This document shows positions 1-8,100 of a DNA stretch of 34,080 bases, one piece after another. Below the pieces are notes generated by a model. The model was not told the origin of the DNA. It did no database searches and saw only the letters and a list, made by a program, of their open reading frames with translations. The position numbers and the translations under genes were made by a program. Positions within the stretch are counted from its first letter, which is position 1, and every line of letters starts with the position of its first letter. The DNA lies in the IMG/VR virus record IMGVR_UViG_3300033153_004914, positions 1-34,080 of that record; one strand, given 5' to 3'. This DNA comes from a virus.

Positions 1-114
1 AAGCTGCTGGTATGGGCGGTGAACAAATAAAGACTATGATCGATCAAGCAGTAGCTTTGAGTAGAGCATATCCACAAGAAAGCATCGAAACTTTTATAGA
101 TAATCTTTCTATGC
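1..114. repeat. Terminal direct repeat marking a circular genome (left copy)
   Basis: Bases 1-114 are identical to 33967-34080. The repeat lies inside the tape-measure reading frame and joining the ends restores one open frame, so it is best read as the overlap of a circular or circularly permuted assembly rather than a real long terminal repeat. Confidence 0.95.
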
Positions 115-1289
115 TTAATCGAACGGGTGAAGCGCAGGGATATGTGGTTGATGTTTTAGAGCAAAAGTGGGGAAGGATTGACTTAAAAAGCAAAACACTT
201 GCAGAGAAAATGGAAGTCATAGAGGAAGCGACACGAGGGGTAAATGAAGAATTCGATAGGACTGCTGGTGCTAAAGTTGATAAATTATTCCAAGAGATTT
301 CAAATGAGGTTCTAAATCTAGGTGATGAATTAGTGACAATGGGGGAAAAAGCTATCACCTCTTTTGATAAACTAAAAAAAGAAGCAAAGGGCTTTTTTAA
401 TTGGCTACACGATAAAGGGGTTATTTCATTCGAGTTTAAAACGGAAACTGATAAACCAAAAGATGAAATAGACCTTGGAACTATTGATATAACAGGGGCA
501 ACCCCTCCTCCAAAGCCACCAAAAAATGGTGGTGGAGGACAAAGTGAAGCCGATAAACAGAAAGCTATAGCCTTAGCCGCCAATGAAAGGTTTTGGAGAG
601 AATATGAAAAGTCTATCATGTCAGCAACAGAGTTTGAATTATCAGAACTAAACAAAAGATACACAGCCTATGCAAAAGACGTAACAGACAAAGTGGCTCT
701 TGAAGAGTGGTTAAGTAATGAGCAACAGCGTATTTTAGACGCAGACAAAGAAAGAACAGACCAATACGCGAGATATAAAGAGCAGATGTTTGACAAAATG
801 GGTGATGCGTTAGCAAGGTTTACCCAAACAGGCGAAATAAACTTTAAAGAGATGGCTAACTCAATTATCCAAGACCTTATTAGAATACAAACCAAGCAAC
901 TATTAATGGGGATGTTTAGCGGTAGCGGTTCTATGCTAGGCTCGCTTTTTGGGGCTTCAAGTGGAGGCTCAATCTCCATGTTTGCAAAAGGTGGCGTAGT
1001 GGACTCCCCTACACTGTTCCCTATGGCTAAAGGTGCAGGCTTAATGGGTGAAGCGGGGAGTGAAGCAATCCTGCCTCTAAAAAGGTCATCAAACGGCGAT
1101 TTAGGCGTAACTGCACAAAGTTCACCTGTAATAGTCAATGTGACAAATAACACAAACAGCGAAGTAGAAGTACAGCAAACCGACAATAGTTTAGAGATAA
1201 TCATATCAAAGATAAGCCAGGATTTGATTCGTGGCACGGGTAGCATAGGTAATGCTATAGAGTCTAGATATTCACTGTCTAAGAAATGA
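1..1289 (+). CDS. Tail tape measure protein, C-terminal part (continues from 33639)
   Basis: This is the 3' part of the tape-measure gene. Across the circle join the gene is 33639-33966 plus 1-1289, 538 residues, in one frame; base 12 is an internal Met codon (residue 114). Tape measure proteins set siphovirus tail length and are ejected during infection. The C-terminus has the pattern of lambda gpH-type tape measures: an alpha-helical stretch ending in GSGSMLGSLFG, then GGVVDSPTLFPM and GEAGSEAILPL. A proline- and glycine-rich break (TPPPKPPKNGGGG) follows a long helical region. At 538 residues it is short (lambda gpH is 853), which predicts a short tail. It is followed convergently, after 2 bp, by a homing endonuclease. 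Confidence 0.9.
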   Translation, partial: AAGMGGEQIKTMIDQAVALSRAYPQESIETFIDNLSMLNRTGEAQGYVVDVLEQKWGRIDLKSKTLAEKMEVIEEATRGVNEEFDRTAGAKVDKLFQEISNEVLNLGDELVTMGEKAITSFDKLKKEAKGFFNWLHDKGVISFEFKTETDKPKDEIDLGTIDITGATPPPKPPKNGGGGQSEADKQKAIALAANERFWREYEKSIMSATEFELSELNKRYTAYAKDVTDKVALEEWLSNEQQRILDADKERTDQYARYKEQMFDKMGDALARFTQTGEINFKEMANSIIQDLIRIQTKQLLMGMFSGSGSMLGSLFGASSGGSISMFAKGGVVDSPTLFPMAKGAGLMGEAGSEAILPLKRSSNGDLGVTAQSSPVIVNVTNNTNSEVEVQQTDNSLEIIISKISQDLIRGTGSIGNAIESRYSLSKK

Positions 1290-1291
1290 CA

Positions 1292-1903
1292 CTATGCAAA
1301 TCTCCATATAAACCCACCAGAATGGTTTCTTTTCCCCCGACAACACAATGATATACCACCTTGGGCTGCTGTTGTAATTCTTCCAGCATGGCTAGCTGAC
1401 GGAAACTCTTTAATGAAAATATTATCCATAGTAAATTGTTCTACTTTTTTCTGAGGATTATTACCATGCATTAATCTTCCTTCTCTCATATCTAGATTAC
1501 TCTTAGCTTCATTATCGCCCCATGACATTATTTGTATATTATCATGGGTATATCCAATACTATCATCTATTCTATCAATAGATGGTATCATTTTCTTTAA
1601 GTAACCACTCTGCTCCCATTCAATAAATAAAGTGTTGAATTCTTGTGTAGACATTGCCCACAATCTCATCCATCTTAAATCATAAGTTGGCATATCATGC
1701 CCTCTAGTTCTACTGCTTAGTCTTTGGTGTGAGTATATATGTGCAAGTACACCTTCTTTACTTCTTTTATATTTCTTAGCACATAAAGCCTCACATTCTT
1801 TACATGATGAACGAAATCCATCTTTCATTCTCTTGTGTTTTCCATATTTTGATAATATCTTGATTGTTTTGCATGAACTGCATTTTTTAGTAGTATTTAA
1901 CAT
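1292..1903 (-). CDS. HNH-type homing endonuclease with zinc ribbon and NUMOD1-like C-terminus
   Basis: 203 residues. An N-terminal zinc ribbon (CSSCK near residue 8, CKEC near 35) is followed by an HNH/His-Me-type core (PSIDRIDDSIGYT, then N-x-Q and N-x-A-K-S-N, about 105-135) and a NUMOD1-like DNA-binding tail (about 150-203, ending GGFIWRF). Free-standing phage homing endonucleases cut alleles lacking the insertion and spread by repair. It lies on the strand opposite to the tail genes, splitting the tape measure from the tail-tip block, with its own promoter and a two-hairpin leader. It is a diverged paralogue of the gene at 23658-24278: same domain order, nearly the same length, same leader architecture. 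Cleavage site unknown. Confidence 0.85.
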   Translation of the reverse strand: MLNTTKKCSSCKTIKILSKYGKHKRMKDGFRSSCKECEALCAKKYKRSKEGVLAHIYSHQRLSSRTRGHDMPTYDLRWMRLWAMSTQEFNTLFIEWEQSGYLKKMIPSIDRIDDSIGYTHDNIQIMSWGDNEAKSNLDMREGRLMHGNNPQKKVEQFTMDNIFIKEFPSASHAGRITTAAQGGISLCCRGKRNHSGGFIWRFA

Positions 1904-1904
1904 T

Positions 1905-1957
1905 TTTACTCCTCAATAGTAAAGCAGAGATTGAGGCTCTGCATTAGTATTATAGCA
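1905..1957 (-). promoter_or_regulatory. Promoter and tandem kissing-hairpin leader of the reverse homing endonuclease
   Basis: Read on the minus strand: extended -10 TGC-TATAAT (1957-1949), six bases, then hairpin I (1942-1924): stem GCAGAG/CTCTGC, loop CCTCAAT. Hairpin II (1923-1905) follows with no linker: stem TTTACT/AGTAAA, loop ATTGAGG. Loop II carries the Shine-Dalgarno GAGG and ends 7 bases before the ATG. Loop I and loop II are perfect 7-base reverse complements, so the ribosome site can be masked both by its own stem and by loop-loop pairing. The -10 spacing places the transcript start at or just before hairpin I. Sequence and pairing are seen directly; regulation is inferred. Confidence 0.75.
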
Positions 1958-1972
1958 TAGTTCCATATAAGG

Positions 1973-1978
1973 TATAAT
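1973..1978 (+). promoter_or_regulatory. -10 box for the tail-tip operon
   Basis: TATAAT lies 22 bases before the ATG at 2001, with AAAAAGG as the ribosome site. No -35 box is evident. Because the endonuclease at 1292-1903 faces the other way, a separate promoter here would keep the downstream tail genes transcribed. It sits back to back with the minus-strand -10 at 1949-1954. Confidence 0.55.
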
Positions 1979-2000
1979 AAGACCACTAAAAAGGTACAAA

Positions 2001-2495
2001 ATGATATCAGATGAGCTCAAGCAGATTTACACAAACCACAGCGATACTAGAATGTTTTACGATGCCATAGAATTAACACACGTTAACTTTTCACCCACAA
2101 GCAAGTACCTAATAAGAGCTAACGAGGATATGACGCTGAATGTTGACAGCACACCTACTTTATTTCAGGCATTCCCTTTTAATATTGTAATGCCGGAACA
2201 AGGAAGCGACCAGCAAGACATAGCGATAGTTTTAGACAATGTATCTCAAGAAATAATAGCCGAGATAGAAAGTGCTTCCTCTAACCCCGAAACACCTATT
2301 AAACTGACTTATCGTATTTATATAGATGATGATTTAGACACTCAAATAACACCTATCATCTTATATCTAACCAACATTGTAGTAGATAATTACGTGATAA
2401 GTGCAACGGCTACAAGAAGTGATCTATACAATAGGCGTTTTCCTTTTGGGAATACAGCGATATTTGACCGCCGTTTTATTGGGCTATATTTATGA
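2001..2495 (+). CDS. Tail protein, DUF1833-like
   Basis: 164 residues. The ending, TATRSDLYNRRFPFGNTAIF then RRFIGLYL, matches the conserved end of DUF1833 phage tail proteins, which occupy the lambda L-like place between tape measure and tail-tip peptidase. The body is acidic and beta-rich with no membrane segment or Cys cluster. It overlaps the next gene by ATGA, so the two are probably translationally coupled. Position and C-terminal motif support a baseplate or tail-tip part; the exact role is not established. Confidence 0.65.
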   Translation: MISDELKQIYTNHSDTRMFYDAIELTHVNFSPTSKYLIRANEDMTLNVDSTPTLFQAFPFNIVMPEQGSDQQDIAIVLDNVSQEIIAEIESASSNPETPIKLTYRIYIDDDLDTQITPIILYLTNIVVDNYVISATATRSDLYNRRFPFGNTAIFDRRFIGLYL

Positions 2496-2842
2496 AACTA
2501 TTAACCAATCCAAATACGCTAATAGGCAAGAAATATAATAAAGATGACTACCACTGCTATCACTTCATAGAAGAGTGCTTAAGTGTACCAAAGCTTGATG
2601 ATGTGGCGGTTGATACCGTATCTAACGATATAGAAAAATATAGAGATTTATTTACTGAGATAGTATTCCCTATTGACTACTGTATAGCATTATTAGGAGA
2701 TACACATATTGGAATTTATTATAGCGGTGGTATCTATCACAACAATTCTCACGGAGTAGCATATCAATCACTACGAGTAATAAGACTAAACTACAAAGAA
2801 GTAAAATATTATATGCCAAAAGGTGAAGCATGCAGTTTATAA
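2492..2842 (+). CDS. NlpC/P60-like cysteine peptidase of the tail tip (lambda gpK-like)
   Basis: 116 residues. GKKYNKDDYHCYHFIEEC carries the candidate catalytic Cys at the head of a helix, as in the (Y/D)DCxxxV motif of NlpC/P60 enzymes. HIGIYYSGGIYHN follows as the beta-strand region that carries the His. Such tail-tip peptidases cut peptidoglycan during DNA entry. The protein is small and apparently lacks the Mov34/JAB half of lambda gpK. It overlaps the upstream gene by ATGA and the J-like gene by 13 bp, preserving the lambda K-I-J order. Confidence 0.75.
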   Translation: MKLLTNPNTLIGKKYNKDDYHCYHFIEECLSVPKLDDVAVDTVSNDIEKYRDLFTEIVFPIDYCIALLGDTHIGIYYSGGIYHNNSHGVAYQSLRVIRLNYKEVKYYMPKGEACSL

Positions 2843-5082
2843 AAACAGAAGTTTTAAATCCATATAATAGACAAATCGTATCTACAGAAACATATCCGCA
2901 ACTAATTGATTTTCTACAAGACGAATATCCAAAAGGTTTTAATGTCCCTACAGATATTCACATCAACACCAATAAGATAGAAGTAGAAAACTATGATGCT
3001 GTATTAAAAGATAGTGACATAATAGTGTTATTGGAAAGACCTGCTTTGCCTATAGGGTTTATGGGAATGTCTCTTTTGCAAGTGTGGTTGGCAAACGTAG
3101 CAATCTCAATGGCTTTGAATTTTGTAATGGGAAAGATTTTTGCACCAGAAGAGCCGAAAGCTATACAGCAAAACCAAGCCTCTTCTGTTTATAACCTAAA
3201 CAACTCTCAAAACGTAGCCAAACTAGGGCAAATCATCCCGGTTGTTTATGGAACTGTTAGGATGTACCCTAGTATGATTAACCCGCCATATTTTAAGTAT
3301 ATAGATAACGATGAGTATCTGTATCATTTACTGTGCATAGGGCATGGGGAATATACTATAGACGAGTTGTTTATTGGTTCTCAAAATGTAGATGATAGCG
3401 ATGATATAGAGGTTAAATTAGTAACAAATACAAACTTCTCAGATATTGAAACATTTACAGGGGATAGCGATTATGTACACCTATCAAACATATTAGATAC
3501 TCCACAACAGTTAGAGCTTGGTGGATTTTGGGCTGATAATGTGGGGACAACCTTCACAGCAGATCATACAATCGTATTGGATATTGAACTTGATATTGAA
3601 GATGGGGACACTATTGTCATAGACGAGGTGCTAGACGGGGGGACACCTCCGGTAAATGCGGGGGCATATACCGTATCAAGCTCTTCTATCTCAGGAGGAA
3701 ATACCACAATAATAGTGACAGAAACCGTAGTAGCTGAAACGGTGGATATTTTCATTTACTCAGAGGTCGAAACAGAATTATATCCAATTGATGCGGATGC
3801 TACAGACATAGAAATAGACTATTATTATCCTGGGGGGGTGTACAACTCAAGTTCTACAGGTGAATATTATGAGTACCTAGACAACTTTAGGATACTTTTA
3901 TACAATAGTTCTAAAACGTATATGGGTATGCAAACAGAAACAACCGGAGGACGCTCAAACAATGTGATAAGAAAGTCAAGAAAGTTAAGTGCGTCGGGAG
4001 GAGTGGCTTATGTATCGTTTAAGCAAGTCTATGGAAAAGCAAAAAACATAAGAATAAACAACACGCTTTATATACATAGAGTCAAAGAACTATTTACCCA
4101 ACCAGATGTATCGAACTATGGTGACATAACCCTATTGTGGGTAAAGATCAAAGCGACAAATGCAATTTCGGCAATGGGACAAAACAAAATAAATGGCTTC
4201 TTTACTCGTACCGATGTAGACAACGATATGAGATCAGTGCTAGAGGATATTTACACCAACACTGACTATGGGGGAAGTCTCCCACTTACTGATCTTGATT
4301 TTATAGATACTACAGAAGAGGTTAATTGTGCTTTCGATCAATCATCTACTATATGGGATGCTTTGCGAATGGTATCAAAGTCTCAAAAATATTCGGTTTA
4401 TCCAGTAGGTCAGGACATTTTATTAAAGTACGATGATGTAAACAATATAACTTCTGCACTCTTTAACGAAACAAACATTATTCAAGACTCTTTAAAGGTT
4501 CAATATTTCTTTAAAGAGGAACAAGAGGAAACCGACTCTATAGAATGTACCTATAGAACCGGTGACGATTGGAACCAAGAAGCGGAGCAGTACCCTGTTG
4601 CTGGAGTCTCCCCAAAAAGAGTAGAGCTTTTCGGAGTAACCACAAGCGCACAAGCATTAACAATGGCTACTTATCTATATAAACAAGACGAAGCAAGAAG
4701 AAAGGTAGTGACATTTGATACAGACATACAGGGCTTAGTACCTCAATTCTTAGATAAAATACTCATATCTCACTCTGCTATTCTTTGGGGAGAAGCAGGG
4801 ATAACAGAAGCAGTTGACGGAACACAGGTCACGCTATCTGAGGAGGTCACAGAAGACGGCAATATCACATTTAGAAATATTGACGGCTCAGTATCAAATA
4901 GTTTAGCGTTCACGATGATAGATGGTTATAATATAAGCGTAACATCTTTACCGTCATGGGTGGCGAAAGATACACCTTATACGGTGGGAACAACTAAAGA
5001 ATATTTGGTAACAAGCATCAAACCAAAAGGCGAAACGGTTAGCATAGAATGTGTTAATTATGATGCTTCTATCTACTCATAA
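2830..5082 (+). CDS. Tail tip / host specificity protein J-like
   Basis: 750 residues. Residues 1-70 look like a ubiquitin-fold domain similar to lambda gpI. A hydrophobic glycine-rich stretch follows (MGMSLLQVWLANVAISMALN, about 78-97), then NVAKLGQIIPVVYGTVRMYP, the signature opening of the J core. Middle parts (FTRTDVDNDMRSVLEDIY, AFDQSSTIWDALRMV) match hub-domain repeats in J proteins. The C-terminus is short, so receptor-binding fibres are probably supplied by the genes downstream. It appears to fuse I-like and J-like functions. A 13 bp overlap with the upstream peptidase gene supports co-translation. Confidence 0.85.
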   Translation: MQFIKTEVLNPYNRQIVSTETYPQLIDFLQDEYPKGFNVPTDIHINTNKIEVENYDAVLKDSDIIVLLERPALPIGFMGMSLLQVWLANVAISMALNFVMGKIFAPEEPKAIQQNQASSVYNLNNSQNVAKLGQIIPVVYGTVRMYPSMINPPYFKYIDNDEYLYHLLCIGHGEYTIDELFIGSQNVDDSDDIEVKLVTNTNFSDIETFTGDSDYVHLSNILDTPQQLELGGFWADNVGTTFTADHTIVLDIELDIEDGDTIVIDEVLDGGTPPVNAGAYTVSSSSISGGNTTIIVTETVVAETVDIFIYSEVETELYPIDADATDIEIDYYYPGGVYNSSSTGEYYEYLDNFRILLYNSSKTYMGMQTETTGGRSNNVIRKSRKLSASGGVAYVSFKQVYGKAKNIRINNTLYIHRVKELFTQPDVSNYGDITLLWVKIKATNAISAMGQNKINGFFTRTDVDNDMRSVLEDIYTNTDYGGSLPLTDLDFIDTTEEVNCAFDQSSTIWDALRMVSKSQKYSVYPVGQDILLKYDDVNNITSALFNETNIIQDSLKVQYFFKEEQEETDSIECTYRTGDDWNQEAEQYPVAGVSPKRVELFGVTTSAQALTMATYLYKQDEARRKVVTFDTDIQGLVPQFLDKILISHSAILWGEAGITEAVDGTQVTLSEEVTEDGNITFRNIDGSVSNSLAFTMIDGYNISVTSLPSWVAKDTPYTVGTTKEYLVTSIKPKGETVSIECVNYDASIYS

Positions 5083-5093
5083 AGGAATAAAAA

Positions 5094-5330
5094 ATGGCAA
5101 TCATTGCAGATATAAACGATACAACACTCACAGAGGTTTTAGACGGGGCAGGGTTTTGCTATAGTGAATACGAAATAGAGTATTATTTTGGAGCAGATGC
5201 AGCAACAGCAGAAGCGGCAGGAAGAATATTACTCAACCCAAGAAGTCAAATCAATGGAGATGAGGGCAAGATACTTTGGGCTAAAGCAGTGAAATTTGAA
5301 ACTGTCATTGTTACATCTACTCCGGAATAA
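5094..5330 (+). CDS. Small protein of the tail operon, unknown
   Basis: 78 residues after an AAAGGAAT ribosome site. Acidic, with an alanine-rich central part (DAATAEAAGRILLNPRSQIN). No membrane helix, Cys cluster or family recognised. Its position between the J-like protein and a chain of tail accessory genes suggests a virion or assembly role. It is followed after 3 bp by the next gene. Confidence 0.7.
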   Translation: MAIIADINDTTLTEVLDGAGFCYSEYEIEYYFGADAATAEAAGRILLNPRSQINGDEGKILWAKAVKFETVIVTSTPE

Positions 5331-5333
5331 ACA

Positions 5334-5795
5334 ATGAAAAAGATATTTGGCTTTAATTCTACATATGGGTTAGGCTTCGGGAGAGGGAATGTGTTTGGGT
5401 TTGACTCGTCCTTTGTTTCTTTTGCCAATGTCTGCATGACGGTAGACAACGATGCAACATGGTACGGCTATACTCAAGCTTTCGGGGCATTAATACCAAC
5501 AACTCTTAAAAATGGTCAAACAATCACAGAGACAAAAGCCAAAGCAGACGGGTCTTGGGTAATCAAAATAGACGCGGGTGTGCAGATCACGGATGTTGAT
5601 GAGATATACCTCACAAGTAATGATGGAGACATAATTGTAGTTCTAGTTTGGGATAGTGGAAGCGGTACATACCTAGCCACAGACGTTGAAGAAGCAGTAG
5701 ACCTCATAGCGGAAGATGGAAATGAAGTATGTTTTGGGTTCTATATCCTTCCAGACCTATTCATCGACATAACATTCGGGGAGCTTGAAACATGA
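5334..5795 (+). CDS. Putative tail-associated protein, unknown
   Basis: 153 residues. The N-terminus is rich in Phe and Gly (FGFNSTYGLGFGRGNVFGFD), which may be an attachment or glycine-rich collar segment. The rest is beta-rich and acidic. No recognised domain. It ends in ATGA overlap with the 42-residue gene downstream, so it belongs to the same translational chain. Confidence 0.65.
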   Translation: MKKIFGFNSTYGLGFGRGNVFGFDSSFVSFANVCMTVDNDATWYGYTQAFGALIPTTLKNGQTITETKAKADGSWVIKIDAGVQITDVDEIYLTSNDGDIIVVLVWDSGSGTYLATDVEEAVDLIAEDGNEVCFGFYILPDLFIDITFGELET

Positions 5796-5920
5796 AAAAA
5801 CACATAAAGAAAACTAACCAAATATCTGCGTTTAAAATACTTACAAAGACAGAGAAAAAAGCCTTAAAGAAAGAACTCAAAGACAAACGAGAGAAGAAAG
5901 ACAAGGAGAAAACTAGATGA
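5792..5920 (+). CDS. 42-residue lysine-rich protein
   Basis: A short frame starting in the ATGA overlap of the previous gene and ending in an ATGA overlap with the next. The product is very basic (KKALKKELKDKREKKDKEK) and probably one amphipathic helix. The double ATGA coupling is the best evidence that it is translated. It might bridge or chaperone the neighbouring tail proteins; no family recognised. Confidence 0.6.
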   Translation: MKKHIKKTNQISAFKILTKTEKKALKKELKDKREKKDKEKTR

Positions 5921-6699
5921 GCAAGTTTAAAAACCAAGTAGTGTTAGTTTCTCCTAAGTTTGACCTTGAAGTTACAAATCCTATAGCACAGGTAACACCA
6001 GGGGAGTTTGACGTTAGTGGCACTCAAACAGGAGATACGGGATGGTTGCCTAATTTTGATGAATACAGTATAGAGCAGGAGTTTAGCGGAGAGTTGCAGG
6101 ATTTTGGAAGTGAAGAGTATACAGACGGTGAAATAACTACAGTTAACGGTACAACCACTTCTATAGAAAATGGATTTAATGTTGTAAGTTCAGCTGAAAC
6201 ACGTTGGTATTTAGCAGGCGTAGCACAAAGCACTGGGCTTATAATGTTAACCTTTAACGCAAAAATAAACAGTGGGTCTATTAGTTTTGGTAGAGCTTAT
6301 AATGGAACAAGTTATGATTCTACGGGATTGCCTTATCAAATAAAAGAAGGGGTAAACAGGGTAATAATAACAAGCACTACAGTTGCAGATAGATTAGTTC
6401 ATATGGATTTAATTACAGCGGTTGATTTTGATATTGATTTTACTAATATTTCAGTTAAAGGACTCACAACCAAAACACAACGTAAGGAAAGAAGGCGACT
6501 GACGCATGATGCAAGTGACACAGACAAACTCTACATAGAAGTAGATGACAGCGGAACACTCGAACTTCAACCTTACACACCAAGCCTACCAGACCCAACA
6601 GTAACCATTAAGGCTAACCAAACCGCATCAATAGGGTACGCTGATACAATCGACACGCACTATGCTAGTTTGAAGTGCTACAAAACAGTAATAATATAA
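5917..6699 (+). CDS. Putative tail structural protein, unknown
   Basis: 260 residues, beta-rich, with no signal peptide or membrane segment. The middle (about 55-165) resembles a carbohydrate-binding-type beta sandwich by texture (NGFNVVSSAETRWYLAG, LIMLTFNAKINSGSISFGRA), but this is judged by eye only. A basic break, TKTQRKERRRLTHD, separates it from a proline-containing C-terminal part. Starts by ATGA overlap. The position suggests a fibre-attachment or receptor-binding part. Confidence 0.6.
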   Translation: MSKFKNQVVLVSPKFDLEVTNPIAQVTPGEFDVSGTQTGDTGWLPNFDEYSIEQEFSGELQDFGSEEYTDGEITTVNGTTTSIENGFNVVSSAETRWYLAGVAQSTGLIMLTFNAKINSGSISFGRAYNGTSYDSTGLPYQIKEGVNRVIITSTTVADRLVHMDLITAVDFDIDFTNISVKGLTTKTQRKERRRLTHDASDTDKLYIEVDDSGTLELQPYTPSLPDPTVTIKANQTASIGYADTIDTHYASLKCYKTVII

Positions 6700-6711
6700 G
6701 GAGACAAAAGA

Positions 6712-6948
6712 ATGAATGATAAAACTTTACACTTTTTTGCAGGAGTAATTATAGCGGTATCAATTACTTTACTATCTACACCTTTAATTGGTGCAGCTGT
6801 AGGAGCATTGGCAGGAGTAGGGAAAGAACTTTTTGATAAATACATACAGAAAGAAGAGTTTGATTTCTTTGATATGTTTTTCACTATGGCTGGTGCATGG
6901 ATTGGAGTAATGGCTTTGCATCTATTCCAAATATTCATACTGAACTAA
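6712..6948 (+). CDS. Small two-helix membrane protein
   Basis: 78 residues with strong ribosome site GGAG. Pattern: DKTLHFFAG, hydrophobic helix (about 8-30, with glycine-rich LIGAAVGALAGVGKELFD), short charged stretch, then a second helix (about 55-76). The DKxxHF...G...KExxD layout resembles small VanZ/DUF2279-like membrane proteins found in phages and bacteria. It lies within the tail-fibre block rather than beside the lysis genes; it could be a holin-like or envelope protein. Function not assigned. Confidence 0.65.
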   Translation: MNDKTLHFFAGVIIAVSITLLSTPLIGAAVGALAGVGKELFDKYIQKEEFDFFDMFFTMAGAWIGVMALHLFQIFILN

Positions 6949-6960
6949 ATGGAGAAATAA

Positions 6961-7371
6961 ATGATACACATAAATGATTATCTTGACAATGACTTTATGT
7001 TGAATTCAAGTCAAGAGTCAACTAATTTCATACGGTCTAGATTTGATTATGGCACGAGGCAGAGAAGAGGGCTAAAAGGTTATCCAAAATATAACGTCAA
7101 AATAATACTTTCACTATACGAGCTTAAAAGCTTTAAAACAATGTGGGATGATTTATATGATGGTACAGATACTTTCTATACAGACCAGACTATCCGGGGT
7201 GAAGCAGGTGTAAACAAGATAGTAAGATTTATTACCTCGTATGGGCTAAGGGAAATAGGCGGGCTGAAATATGAAGTTTCATGTATAATTGAGATACTAT
7301 CAACATCTTCTCTGTGTCCTCTTATAATAGGGGATCATACCATTATAGGAGATAATACAATAATATGTTAA
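6961..7371 (+). CDS. Tail protein, lambda gpM-like
   Basis: 136 residues. The order FDYGTRQRRGLKGYPKYNV, then a strand-helix with FKTMWDDLYDGTDTFYTD, then a late beta-hairpin ending VSCIIEIL follows the minor tail protein M layout (start R-x-G-D-G-Y-x-Q-R, a helix before F-x-W, then a C-terminal strand). The C-terminal repeat CPLIIGDHTIIGDNTIIC is unusual. In lambda gpM precedes L; here the gene lies downstream of J among accessory genes. Assignment is by motif order only. Confidence 0.5.
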   Translation: MIHINDYLDNDFMLNSSQESTNFIRSRFDYGTRQRRGLKGYPKYNVKIILSLYELKSFKTMWDDLYDGTDTFYTDQTIRGEAGVNKIVRFITSYGLREIGGLKYEVSCIIEILSTSSLCPLIIGDHTIIGDNTIIC

Positions 7372-7383
7372 AAAGGATAATAA

Positions 7384-8100
7384 ATGGCATACGATAAGGG
7401 AACATGGATAAACGGGGTAACCCCAGCTAATTCGGGGAATCTAACACGTTTAGAAGATGGAGTATATGATAACTCTATAGCTATAGCAGTAAACGCCTCA
7501 GCAATTCAAGACAATGTAGATGCACTGTCTGACAAAGTTGATGATAGCCAAGTGTTGACCAATGTACCTTCGGGAGCATTATTCACAGACACGACTTATT
7601 CTGTTGGTGATGGGGGGCTTACAGAAAATAATCTCACTTCGGCACTAAAAACCAATTATGATGCTGCTTACACGCATAGTCAAGCAGCACACGCACCAGC
7701 TGACGCAGACAACACCTCTTCTAATGAAACAAGTCACGCTGATGTACCCACTAAGGGTTCTGTCAACGTATACACAAAAGCACAAAGGACAGAGCCATAC
7801 GAAATGTTTCTACAGAGTTTTTACTCGCCGGCTGCAATGGACATGGAAGACGGAAATGATTTTTATTTTAACCTTATAGAGGGAGACCTTACAATAGGTG
7901 CGCCTACGAACATGGATGACAATCAAAGCGGTATTATCGAGATAGAGCAAGACGCTACAGGTGGACACGATATCACTTGGAACGCAATATTTTCATTTAT
8001 GAATACACCAGATGAGGATACAACAGGATTAAAAAGAAACTACTACTCATATCATGTGTATAGAGGAAAGATACTTATCTCATATATCGGAGTAATATAA
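7384..8100 (+). CDS. Tail fibre protein
   Basis: 238 residues. The N-terminal part (about 1-60) is a helical attachment region. It is followed by a low-complexity segment typical of fibre shafts (VLTNVPSGALFTDTTYSVGD, then SQAAHAPADADNTSSNETSH). The C-terminal 90 residues are a beta-rich tip domain with FNLIEGDLTIGAPTNMDDN and SGIIEIEQDATGGHDITW, a pattern frequent in phage fibre ends. It overlaps the tailspike gene by one base (TAATG) and probably adjoins it in the virion. Confidence 0.65.
   Translation: MAYDKGTWINGVTPANSGNLTRLEDGVYDNSIAIAVNASAIQDNVDALSDKVDDSQVLTNVPSGALFTDTTYSVGDGGLTENNLTSALKTNYDAAYTHSQAAHAPADADNTSSNETSHADVPTKGSVNVYTKAQRTEPYEMFLQSFYSPAAMDMEDGNDFYFNLIEGDLTIGAPTNMDDNQSGIIEIEQDATGGHDITWNAIFSFMNTPDEDTTGLKRNYYSYHVYRGKILISYIGVI

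Noticed and set aside
44-1246. Long reverse-strand frames within the tape-measure gene
   Set aside because: They lie antisense to a convincing tape-measure frame, lack ribosome sites and have unnatural Ser/Pro/Leu-rich composition.
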